DNA of 64,000 nucleotides, taken from positions 1 through 64,000 of the forward strand of contig NZ_BJLR01000016.1 of assembly GCF_006538745.1 (NCBI RefSeq). The letters run 5' to 3'. Numbering within the stretch: position 1 is the stretch's first letter; every line of letters starts with the position of its first letter. Below, in pieces: positions 14,416-21,383 of this stretch. This stretch comes from Cellulomonas cellasea (lineage in GTDB: Bacteria > Actinomycetota > Actinomycetes > Actinomycetales > Cellulomonadaceae). The position numbers and the translations under genes were made by a program. Under the pieces are notes generated by a model. It was not told the origin of the DNA, made no database searches, and saw only the letters and a program-made list of their open reading frames with translations.

Positions 14416-15786
14416 ATGCCCACCCCACTCGTCCCCGGACCGACGGGGAACCCGGTCCCCGCCCGCCGACGGCGCTCCCGCGGCGGTGCGCTGACCGCCG
14501 GGCTCGTCGGGACGCTCGTCCTCAGCGCGTGCAGCGGGACCGCGCCCGCCGCGGAGCAGACCCCCGACGCCGCACCGGTGCGGACCGCCGAGGAGCGCCT
14601 CGTCGTGGCCGACCCCGTCGCCGCGGCCGTGCACACCTACTCCGTGCCGGAGCACGAGCTGCTCGGCACCCTGGAGGACCTCGCCGTCCAGGAGCACGCG
14701 GGGTTCGTGCAGCTCGAGGACGGCCGCCTCCTGCTCGCCGACAAGGACACCCCCGAGCTGCTCGCGCTCGACGTCAGCGGCGACGAGCCGGCGATCACCG
14801 ACCGCGTCGCGCTCCCCGGCTCCGCGGTGCACATCGCCGTCGACCCGGACGGCACGCGCGCCGTGGTGAGCACGTCCGCCGACCCGGGGACCGGCCTGGG
14901 CGCCCTCACCGTCGTCGACCTCGCGACCTTCGAGGCCGAGGGGTCCGTGCCGGTGGCGACCGAGGAGCCGGGGATCGCGCTCGTCGGCGACGCGCTGCTC
15001 CACCGCGACGGCGCCGAGGCCGGGCGGCTCGAGGCGTTCGCGCTCGCGGACGTGCTCGACGGCTCGGCGGAGCCCGTCACCGGGACGGACGTCGGCGCCT
15101 ACGGGCACGGCGAGGCCGTCGTCGACGGTCACCTGCTGCTCGCGACCGACGCCGGGCTCGAGCGCTTCCACGTCGACGGCGGGGAGCTGTCGGCCGAGGA
15201 CGCCATCGCCTGGGGGACGGGCGACCAGGCCTGGGGCCGCGGGTACTACCTGCGCGTCCTGGGGGCCGACGACCCGCACGTGTGGAGCTACGTGCGCGAC
15301 CAGTCCAGCGCGTCCTGGGGCGAGTGGCGCAACGACCTGTTCGTCGTGCCGCCGGGCCAGGACGAGGCGCAGCGCCGGCCCCTGGGCAACGGGCTCGCGT
15401 TCCGCTTCTCGGTGGCCGACGACCGCGTGCTGTTCGCCCGCATGCACCCCGACGGGTACGTCGCGCACGTCGTCGACGCCGACCCGGCCTCGCCCACGTT
15501 CCTCGAGACCCTGCACGCCGTGCCGCTGCCGACCCCGAGCCGCGCCCCGGCGCGCGAGGACGACCTCGAGGAGGTGTGGGAGTCGCCCGGCCGGCCCATC
15601 ACCGCGATCACGGCCGCCGGCGACACCGGCTACGTCTCCCGCGGCGGCGACGGGATCGTCGACGTCCTCGACACCCGCGCCGGCACGGTCGAGGGGACCA
15701 TCACCGTTCCGACGTCCCTCGACGGCGGCGGGTACCTGATCGTCACGCGCCCCGGCGCGGCGCCCGTCGACACCCTCGGACGCTGA
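14416..15786 (+). CDS. Secreted beta-propeller lipoprotein (possibly AztD-like)
   Basis: Protein of 456 residues. The N-terminus has an arginine-rich n-region (ARRRRSRGG), a hydrophobic core and the lipobox LVLSAC, so it is exported and lipid-anchored. The mature part is a chain of four-strand repeats with LLLADKDTPELLALDV, VHIAVDPDGTRAVVSTS and GDTGYVSRGGDGIVDVLD, the look of a seven-bladed propeller. The general layout recalls the zinc metallochaperone AztD, but no histidine-rich loop or Azt transporter genes are nearby, so this is only a possibility. CAGGAGG precedes the ATG at 14416. A promoter with a perfect palindrome lies 50-80 bases upstream. Confidence 0.75.
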   Translation: MPTPLVPGPTGNPVPARRRRSRGGALTAGLVGTLVLSACSGTAPAAEQTPDAAPVRTAEERLVVADPVAAAVHTYSVPEHELLGTLEDLAVQEHAGFVQLEDGRLLLADKDTPELLALDVSGDEPAITDRVALPGSAVHIAVDPDGTRAVVSTSADPGTGLGALTVVDLATFEAEGSVPVATEEPGIALVGDALLHRDGAEAGRLEAFALADVLDGSAEPVTGTDVGAYGHGEAVVDGHLLLATDAGLERFHVDGGELSAEDAIAWGTGDQAWGRGYYLRVLGADDPHVWSYVRDQSSASWGEWRNDLFVVPPGQDEAQRRPLGNGLAFRFSVADDRVLFARMHPDGYVAHVVDADPASPTFLETLHAVPLPTPSRAPAREDDLEEVWESPGRPITAITAAGDTGYVSRGGDGIVDVLDTRAGTVEGTITVPTSLDGGGYLIVTRPGAAPVDTLGR

Positions 15787-15920
15787 CCGCGACGCCGCCG
15801 CAGGCCCGGGGCGCGGGGTCCGCGGCGGCGCGACGCGTGCGGTGCCGGACCGGGTGCCGGACCGGTGCCGGGCCGGTGCTGCGGTTGGAGGCTCGACCGT
15901 CGCCGCGTCATGATGCAGAG

Positions 15921-16544
15921 ATGGTGAGCCGGGCGGCGGGTCCGCGGGCGCGGACGGTCCTGTGGCCGCTCGTCGCGCTGCTGACGCTCCTGGGGTTCGC
16001 CTGGATGCACGTGGTCGCGGTCACCGACCCGGGGACCGCGCAGCACCATCACGTCGCGGGCGTCGCCGGCGCTGCGGGGGAGACGGGCGCTGGGGGTGTC
16101 GCCGTGGGCCGGGCGGCTGTCGCCGGGGCAGCGCCCGTCGCGCACGCGGTCTGGTCGTCTGCCGCGGATCTGTCGGGACACCACGCGGGGCGCGCACACG
16201 CCGCGCACGACACGTGGACGGCGACCGCGACGGAGCCCGACGTCGGGGCGACGAACGCGACCGCCGTCGGCGCCGGTCCCGGCCTCGGCCCGGTCACCGG
16301 GTCACCCGACCGGGCTCCGCACCGAGACGGGGACGACGGGGGTGGTCACGCCGCGATGGTCGGCTGCCTGCTCGCGCTCACGGGCGTCGCGGCGTGGGTG
16401 CTCCGGCGCCGGCCGTCGGGACCCGGCCTCGCGCTCGCGCAGCGGCAGGGTCGTCCGGCCCGTCGTGACCCCGCCGCCACGTGGGCGGTGCCGGCCCGGG
16501 GCTGCGGTCCACCGCGCATCGCGCTGTGCGTCCTGCGGGTCTAG
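15921..16544 (+). CDS. DUF6153-like membrane protein
   Basis: Protein of 207 residues. A first membrane helix (LWPLVALLTLLGFAWMHVVAV) is followed by a histidine-bearing stretch (AQHHHVAG, SGHHAGRAHAAHD), a second helix (AAMVGCLLALTGVAAWVLRRR) and a basic cytoplasmic tail ending CVLRV. This composition matches the DUF6153 family found in actinobacteria just before DUF305 genes, as here. Paired histidines outside the membrane suggest metal binding, probably copper, by inference only. A likely leaderless promoter precedes it: TTGGAG (15885-15890), 18 bases, CATGAT (15909-15914), then six bases to the ATG. Short direct repeats of GGTGCCGGACC occur at 15841-15875. Confidence 0.65.
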   Translation: MVSRAAGPRARTVLWPLVALLTLLGFAWMHVVAVTDPGTAQHHHVAGVAGAAGETGAGGVAVGRAAVAGAAPVAHAVWSSAADLSGHHAGRAHAAHDTWTATATEPDVGATNATAVGAGPGLGPVTGSPDRAPHRDGDDGGGHAAMVGCLLALTGVAAWVLRRRPSGPGLALAQRQGRPARRDPAATWAVPARGCGPPRIALCVLRV

Positions 16545-16608
16545 GAGCGGGCCCGCGCGCCGGGCGACCACCACGACCCCACGACCGCACACCCCAGGGA
16601 GCTCCACC

Positions 16609-17334
16609 ATGACCACGCACACCCGCACGACGACGCACGCCCCCGAGACCGCAGACACCCGCCTGACGGCGCGCACCCGCCTGACCGCACGCACCGGCCC
16701 CGCCGGACGCGCCCGGCCGACCGCCACGCTGACCGGTGCGGCCGCCGTCGGCGTCGCGCTGCTGCTGGCGCTGACCGGCTGTGCCGGCGACTCCGGCGAG
16801 GTGGGCTCGAGCGCACCGGCCGCTCCCGAGCCGGCCTCGACGGCCGAGGCGTCCGCCGAGCACAACGACGCGGACGTGCAGTTCGCGCAGATGATGATCG
16901 TGCACCACCGGGGTGCGGTCGAGATGGCGGAGCTCGCGGCCGACCGCACCGAGACCCCCGAGGTTCTCGACCTCGCCGAGCGCATCGCCGCGGCGCAGGG
17001 CCCGGAGATCGACACCATGTCCTCGTGGCTCGAGGCCTGGGACGCGGAGGTGCCCGCGGACGACGCCATGGCCGGGATGGACCACGGGGACATGGACCAC
17101 GGCTCGATGCCCGGGATGATGACCGACGAGCAGATGGCCCAGCTCGAGGACGCCGAGGGCGCCGCGTTCGACGAGGCGTTCCTCACGATGATGATCGAGC
17201 ACCACCAGGGTGCGATCACGATGGCGCAGGACGAGATCGACGGGGGCGAGAACCCAGACGCGGTCGCGCTCGCGGAGACGATCATCGAGGACCAGACCGC
17301 CGAGATCTCCGAGATGACGGCCCTGCTCGGCTGA
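16609..17334 (+). CDS. DUF305 lipoprotein, putative copper-related
   Basis: Protein of 241 residues. A long basic n-region, hydrophobic core and lipobox LALTGCAGD mark a lipoprotein. The mature part is the ferritin-like DUF305 bundle in two halves: DVQFAQMMIVHHRGAVEMAELA and AFLTMMIEHHQGAITMAQDEI, each with the characteristic M-M-I-x-H-H. Between them lies a methionine/histidine-rich loop (MAGMDHGDMDHGSMPGMM) of the kind that binds copper ions. Proteins of this family occur in copper and other metal-resistance clusters; the exact role is unknown. A GGGAG lies before the ATG. It follows the DUF6153-like gene by 64 bases, so the pair is probably one operon, closed by a 16-bp hairpin. Confidence 0.85.
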   Translation: MTTHTRTTTHAPETADTRLTARTRLTARTGPAGRARPTATLTGAAAVGVALLLALTGCAGDSGEVGSSAPAAPEPASTAEASAEHNDADVQFAQMMIVHHRGAVEMAELAADRTETPEVLDLAERIAAAQGPEIDTMSSWLEAWDAEVPADDAMAGMDHGDMDHGSMPGMMTDEQMAQLEDAEGAAFDEAFLTMMIEHHQGAITMAQDEIDGGENPDAVALAETIIEDQTAEISEMTALLG

Positions 17335-17343
17335 GCCTCCCCG

Positions 17344-17388
17344 CGCACGTGGTCCGAGCACCGCGCCATGGCGCTCGGACCACGTGCG
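17344..17388 (+). terminator. Strong hairpin terminator after DUF305 gene
   Basis: CGCACGTGGTCCGAGC (17344-17359) pairs perfectly over 16 bases with GCTCGGACCACGTGCG (17373-17388), loop 13 bases. It begins nine bases after the DUF305 stop codon. The following stretch up to 17577 is G-rich and holds no gene that I can support. Confidence 0.8.
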
Positions 17389-17577
17389 GGCGGCTCGCCG
17401 CCGCCAGCCACCCGGCGCCGCGGGTCACCCCCGGTGCTGGTGACGTCACCCAGCGGGTCGTTCACCGCCGTGGTCGTCGGCGTGGGCGTCGGGATCGTCG
17501 TCGGGCCCGGGGTCGGGAGCGGCTTGCCGGGCTCTCCTCGCGGGCGTGCGTCGGTCGCCCGGGGCCGCAGCGGGCGC

Positions 17578-17868
17578 TCAGCTCGGCTTCGTCGCGATCC
17601 CGTCCAGCCAGAGCGTGTCCGACGCGTCGCTGTGGGTCCCGTCGGTGCCGACGTGCTTGCTGCTGATCGTCGGGCCCTTCGTGATCACGTGCCACAGCGC
17701 CATCGCGTGCCCGCGGCCGACGCCGTAGTCGGCCTGGAGCCACTCGACGACGCCCGCGGCCTTGGCGCCCGGCGCGTCGAGCCCCTTCTCGTGGGCGATC
17801 GCGACGAGCTCGCGCGGGGTCAGGCCGGTCTTCTGCTCGAGCGTGTCGAGGTACGCCTGGAAGGACAT
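17578..17868 (-). CDS. DUF4287 domain protein
   Basis: Protein of 96 residues: MSFQAYLDTLEQKTGLTPRELV, then AIAHEKGL, VVEWLQADYGVGRGHAMALWHVIT. This is the DUF4287 signature, a small helical domain found alone or fused to DUF5655 in many bacteria; its function is not known. ATG at 17868 with CAGGAG seven bases upstream. Stands alone, facing the DUF305 operon terminator. Confidence 0.8.
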   Translation of the reverse strand: MSFQAYLDTLEQKTGLTPRELVAIAHEKGLDAPGAKAAGVVEWLQADYGVGRGHAMALWHVITKGPTISSKHVGTDGTHSDASDTLWLDGIATKPS

Positions 17869-18227
17869 CGGACTCCTGGCTGCGTCGAGGCGGCGACCAC
17901 GGTGGACCGCCGATGTTGGCCCCACCTGCGGCCGCGACGGCAGGCGGCTGTCGCGGCCGCCCGAGCGGGTTCCCCGAGCATGGCGCACGCCACCCACACG
18001 GCCGAGCGGGGCATCGGTGGCGAGCAGCGGCAGCCGCAGCAGAGCCGGAGGAGGGCGGGTCGGCGGCGACCGGGAGCCGTCGCCGACCGATCGGTCGGGG
18101 TTCACCCGGCCGGTGTCCGCCGGGGTCTGGGCACGCGACCGGTCGGGCTGTACTCTCCAACTCCCAACCCGGTCGGGCACGCCCGACGTCGTGCGGTGGA
18201 GCACCCTCACGACGACCGGGAGACCCG
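17869..18227 (+). promoter_or_regulatory. 359-bp intergenic region with 16-bp palindrome and promoter-like sequence
   Basis: No gene was recognised. CCGACCGATCGGTCGG at 18083-18098 is a perfect 16-base palindrome, the form of a dimeric repressor operator. A -10-like TACTCT follows in CTGTACTCTCC near 18155, and CCGGGAG precedes the ATG at 18228. The palindrome is about 130 bases upstream of the phosphotransferase start. Confidence 0.45.
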
Positions 18228-19241
18228 ATGTCTTTCGCCCCTGCCGCGACCCTCGACGCCGCCGCGCTCGGCACCCGCACCGCCACCGACGTCCCCCTCG
18301 GCGCGGGCACGGACCGGGACGCCACCGGGCCCGCGGCGCCGACCGTGCACGACCACGGCCCCGCGGCACCCGCCGCCGCCCACCACGTCACCGACGAGCG
18401 CACCGACCCCCTGCCGCTGCCGACCGCCGGCTGGGGTGTCGAGCACGCGCTCGACGCGGTGGCCGAGGCCCGGCTCGCGCTGCCGTTCCGCCTGCCGCGC
18501 GCCCACGTCGTCAGCGCGCTCACGACCGTCGTCCTGCGTGCGGGCCGCCGCGCGGTCAAGGTCTACCCGCCCGGCACCGACCCCGCGCACCTCGCGGCGA
18601 CCGCCGAGGCGCTCGCCGGCACGCCGTTCGCCGTGCTGCCGGTGTGCGCGCCGGTCGTCACGTCGGGCGGCGTCGTGACCGTCTCGCCGTGGGTGACCGG
18701 CGGGCGGTCCGCCGACTGGGCCGAGACCGGTGCGCTGCTGCGCGGCTTCCACGACGTGCACGCCGACGCGGCGGTGCCGCTGTGGGACCCGCTGCGCCGC
18801 GTCGTCTCGCAGGTCGCCGCGCTGCCCGACGACGCGGCCGCCGTGCTCCTCGACGCCCGCACCGCGCTGCTCGACGCCGTCGCCGGCCTGCGCTCGGAGC
18901 TCGGGGTCGGGACCGTGCACGGCGACGTCTCGCCCGGCAACACCGTGCGCTCCGGCGCGACGCCGCTGCTCATCGACCTCGACTTCGTCGCCCGGGCCCC
19001 CCGCGAGTACGACCTGACCAGCGCCGCCCGGCGGTTCGTCGCGGGCGAGATCGACGCCGCCGCGTACCGCGGGTTCTGCGACGCCTACGGGTTCGACGTG
19101 CTCACGTGGGACGGTCGCTCGGTGCTCGACCGGGTCGCGGCCCTCGGCGGCGTCGCGTTCCGGCTGTGGGACGACGTGCACCACGGGCGCGCGCACGACT
19201 GGCTGGACGACGCCGTGCGGGAGTGGCGCACGCCGCTCTGA
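18228..19241 (+). CDS. Aminoglycoside phosphotransferase (APH)-fold kinase
   Basis: Protein of 337 residues. Residues 1-70 are a low-complexity, alanine/proline/histidine-rich leader without motifs. The kinase-like fold follows: RAGRRAVKVYPPGTD gives the nucleotide-binding lysine, VGTVHGDVSPGNTVRSG the catalytic loop (HGDxxxxN), and LLIDLDFVARAPREYDL the metal-binding Asp. This is the APH/choline-kinase group; many members in environmental actinobacteria phosphorylate unknown small molecules, so aminoglycoside resistance should not be inferred. GGGAG precedes the ATG. Gene stands alone behind a region with a perfect 16-bp palindrome. Confidence 0.8.
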   Translation: MSFAPAATLDAAALGTRTATDVPLGAGTDRDATGPAAPTVHDHGPAAPAAAHHVTDERTDPLPLPTAGWGVEHALDAVAEARLALPFRLPRAHVVSALTTVVLRAGRRAVKVYPPGTDPAHLAATAEALAGTPFAVLPVCAPVVTSGGVVTVSPWVTGGRSADWAETGALLRGFHDVHADAAVPLWDPLRRVVSQVAALPDDAAAVLLDARTALLDAVAGLRSELGVGTVHGDVSPGNTVRSGATPLLIDLDFVARAPREYDLTSAARRFVAGEIDAAAYRGFCDAYGFDVLTWDGRSVLDRVAALGGVAFRLWDDVHHGRAHDWLDDAVREWRTPL

Positions 19242-19381
19242 CGGGGTGACCGTCCGCGGTGGCACGGTCGGCTCGTCGCCGCTCGCCGCTCGCCGCTCGA
19301 CGGCTGGACGGCGGGACGGGCCGCCGTCGGCCTGCTCCGGGTGTGCCCGGCGGGACGCGCGGGCCGGCAGGTCGCGAGGGG

Positions 19382-19873
19382 TCAGCGCGGGGCCGGGAGG
19401 CTGCGCAGCCACTCCGCGAAGCGCGCGTTGTTGACCGTGCCCTCGCGGTGCCGCTGCACGTGCGCGAGCGCCTCGGCCCCGGTGATCCCGAGCGCCTCGC
19501 GGACGACGAGCGACACGAGCAGCCCCGAGCGGTTGCGGCCGAAGGTGCAGTGCACGAGCACGCGGTAGCCGTCGTCGAGCAGGCCGGCGACGAGGGTCGC
19601 GAGCCGCAGGGTCAGCGCCGGGTCGGGCAGGTCGTCGCCGTCGACCAGCGGTGCCTTGAGGTACAGCAGGCCGTCGGTGGCGCCGGCCGGGGGGTGCGCG
19701 TCCGCGTCGGCGATGTCGATCACCGCGCGGATGCCGGTCGCCGCGACCCAGTCGAAGTCGACCGGGCAGCCGCCGTGCCACAGGCGGCCGGGCAGCATCT
19801 CGGTCGGCGGGTCCGCGGGGCGGACGCCGGGCAGGTCGACCGGCTCGGTCGTCAGGGAGGTCAGCTCGGTCAC
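19382..19873 (-). CDS. Dual-specificity/tyrosine phosphatase-like protein
   Basis: Protein of 163 residues. The signature loop VLVHCTFGRNRSGLLVSLV fits HCx5R of cysteine phosphatases, with the general acid likely in the DADAHPPAG or DGDDLPDP loops upstream. RLWHGGCPVDFDWVAATGIRAVIDI is the N-terminal strand pattern of DSP-like proteins. Substrate could be a phosphoprotein or phosphoinositide-like molecule; undetermined. GTG start at 19873; cytosolic. No obvious partner. Confidence 0.85.
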   Translation of the reverse strand: MTELTSLTTEPVDLPGVRPADPPTEMLPGRLWHGGCPVDFDWVAATGIRAVIDIADADAHPPAGATDGLLYLKAPLVDGDDLPDPALTLRLATLVAGLLDDGYRVLVHCTFGRNRSGLLVSLVVREALGITGAEALAHVQRHREGTVNNARFAEWLRSLPAPR

Positions 19874-20121
19874 CTCGCGAGGCTAACCGCGCCCGCCGAC
19901 GCCCGCCGGTCGGCCGCGTGAACGTCGGGTGGCGGGTGCGGGGCGCGACGGCGGCAGCGGGGTCGTGGAGCGGGCGCGTCGCCGGGGCAGCGGGCGGCGG
20001 GGCGTGCGCAGCCCGTGGCGGGCGGCATACGGCCGGCAGACAGGCGGGACGGTGCTGCGGGCGCGTCAGGTGTCGGCCGGCCCGGCGGGGAGACAGCGAC
20101 GGCGAGCCGCGTCCGCCGGGC

Positions 20122-21204
20122 TCAGCGCGGGAGCGCCGCGGCGAACGCCCGGGCCAGCCGCTCGTGCCCCTCGCCGTCGGGGTGCACGCAGTCGGTCCCG
20201 CCGACGAAGTCGCCGGTCCCCAGGAGCCCGAACGTCTCGACGACCGTGACGTCGTACCGGGCGGCGACCTCGCGGATCCGGTCGTTGAACCCGGCCGGCA
20301 GGACGGCACCGCCGAGCTCGCCGCCCTCGAGGATCGCGTCGCCGAGCAGCCGCACGCGCGCCGGGTCGGCCGCGCCGAGGTCGCAGAACGGGAGGGGGTT
20401 GTAGTAGGTCATCCCGAGGATGAGCGTCCGGGGCCCGGCGTGCTCGCGGAGCGTACGCAGGATCTCGTCGTACCGGGTGACGAAGCCGGCGAACGTCGTC
20501 TCGAGCGTCGGCAGGCACGCGGGCGTCGTCACGAGCACGCACGCCGCGACGGCCGGCCCGTAGACGTCGTTGCCGCCGACCGACACGGTGACGACCTCGA
20601 CGTCGTTGCGCCGGGAGCGGTCCTGGTTGCGGGCGTCGAGGAGCGCGACGGCCTGGTCGAGCTGGTCACCGGGCGCGAGCACCGTCCCGGTCGTGACGCC
20701 GCCCGCCACGCCGGGGATCCCGGTCCGCGACAGGTTCACGAGCTCGATCCCGCGGCAGCCGCGCCCGCGGTGGTCGGGGTCCGCGCCGTGCCGGCCGCGG
20801 CCCGGCGCGCAGTCCAGCCGGCGCGGGAGCACGGCGTGGAACCGGGCCACGAAGCCGTTGGCCTTCCACAGCGCGGCCGTCGTGGGGAAGTCGACCGCAG
20901 GCGGCACCGACTGCTGCCCGGCGGGGACGGAGTCGCCGATCGCGACGTGCAGGGGGCGCCCGGGCCGCGGGTGGTGGCGGCCGCCGTCGGGCGCGCCCTC
21001 GCCGGTGACGTCGGGGAGGTCAGTGACGTCGGGGACGTCGACCAGGCCCGGTGCCGGTGCGCGCCCCGGTGCGACGTCCGCCGGGGCCGCGCCGACCGCC
21101 GTCGCGGCCGACGCGGCGTTCGCGGGACCGGCGAGCGCGGTGGCCGCGCCCGGTCCGGCGAGCAGGGCGGTGATCAGGGTGAGGCACGTCCACGAGCGCT
21201 TCAC
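20122..21204 (-). CDS. Secreted SGNH/GDSL-family hydrolase
   Basis: Protein of 360 residues. A signal peptide (VKRSWTCLTLITALLAGPGAATALAGPANA) is followed by a low-complexity, Asp/Pro-rich spacer with VDVPDVTDLPDVTG. The SGNH blocks are all present: AIGDSVPAG (Ser, block I), NLSRTGIPG (Gly, II), VSVGGNDVYG (Asn, III) and DCVHPDGEGH (Asp and His, V). Cysteine pairs near the active site resemble Streptomyces secreted lipases and esterases. It is likely an extracellular esterase or lipase. GTG start with GAGGGGGA upstream. It lies just downstream of the rhamnogalacturonan lyase on the same strand, but a hairpin terminator separates them. A role in removing acetyl or methyl groups from pectin would fit the neighbour but is inference. 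Confidence 0.85.
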   Translation of the reverse strand: MKRSWTCLTLITALLAGPGAATALAGPANAASAATAVGAAPADVAPGRAPAPGLVDVPDVTDLPDVTGEGAPDGGRHHPRPGRPLHVAIGDSVPAGQQSVPPAVDFPTTAALWKANGFVARFHAVLPRRLDCAPGRGRHGADPDHRGRGCRGIELVNLSRTGIPGVAGGVTTGTVLAPGDQLDQAVALLDARNQDRSRRNDVEVVTVSVGGNDVYGPAVAACVLVTTPACLPTLETTFAGFVTRYDEILRTLREHAGPRTLILGMTYYNPLPFCDLGAADPARVRLLGDAILEGGELGGAVLPAGFNDRIREVAARYDVTVVETFGLLGTGDFVGGTDCVHPDGEGHERLARAFAAALPR

Positions 21205-21344
21205 GGTGATCCCCCTCGACCCCTGCGCGACGCGTTCCACGCTACGCCGGGCGGCCTGCGCCGCCGCCTGCCCGTTCGTGCCGTCGACCACGCCGCCGCC
21301 CGAGGCCCTCCGAAGGGCGGCGGGCGGCGGCGCGGTGGTGCCGT

Positions 21345-21377
21345 CCGGGTCGGCCGGGAGGGGACCGGCCGACCCGG
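21345..21377 (-). terminator. Hairpin terminator of the rhamnogalacturonan lyase gene
   Basis: CCGGGTCGGCCGG (21345-21357) pairs perfectly over 13 bases with CCGGCCGACCCGG (21365-21377), loop of seven bases. It starts seven bases after the lyase stop codon on the minus strand. Confidence 0.75.
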
Positions 21378-21383
21378 GGGCGG

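Noticed and set aside
17389-17577. G-rich stretch after the DUF305 terminator, readable as a short Pro/Thr-rich frame on the minus strand
   Set aside because: No start with a ribosome-binding site, no domain and no clear end; more likely spacer or a linker remnant.
18228-19241. Aminoglycoside resistance gene
   Set aside because: The fold is APH-like, but the large family has many other substrates and nothing in the context supports antibiotic resistance.
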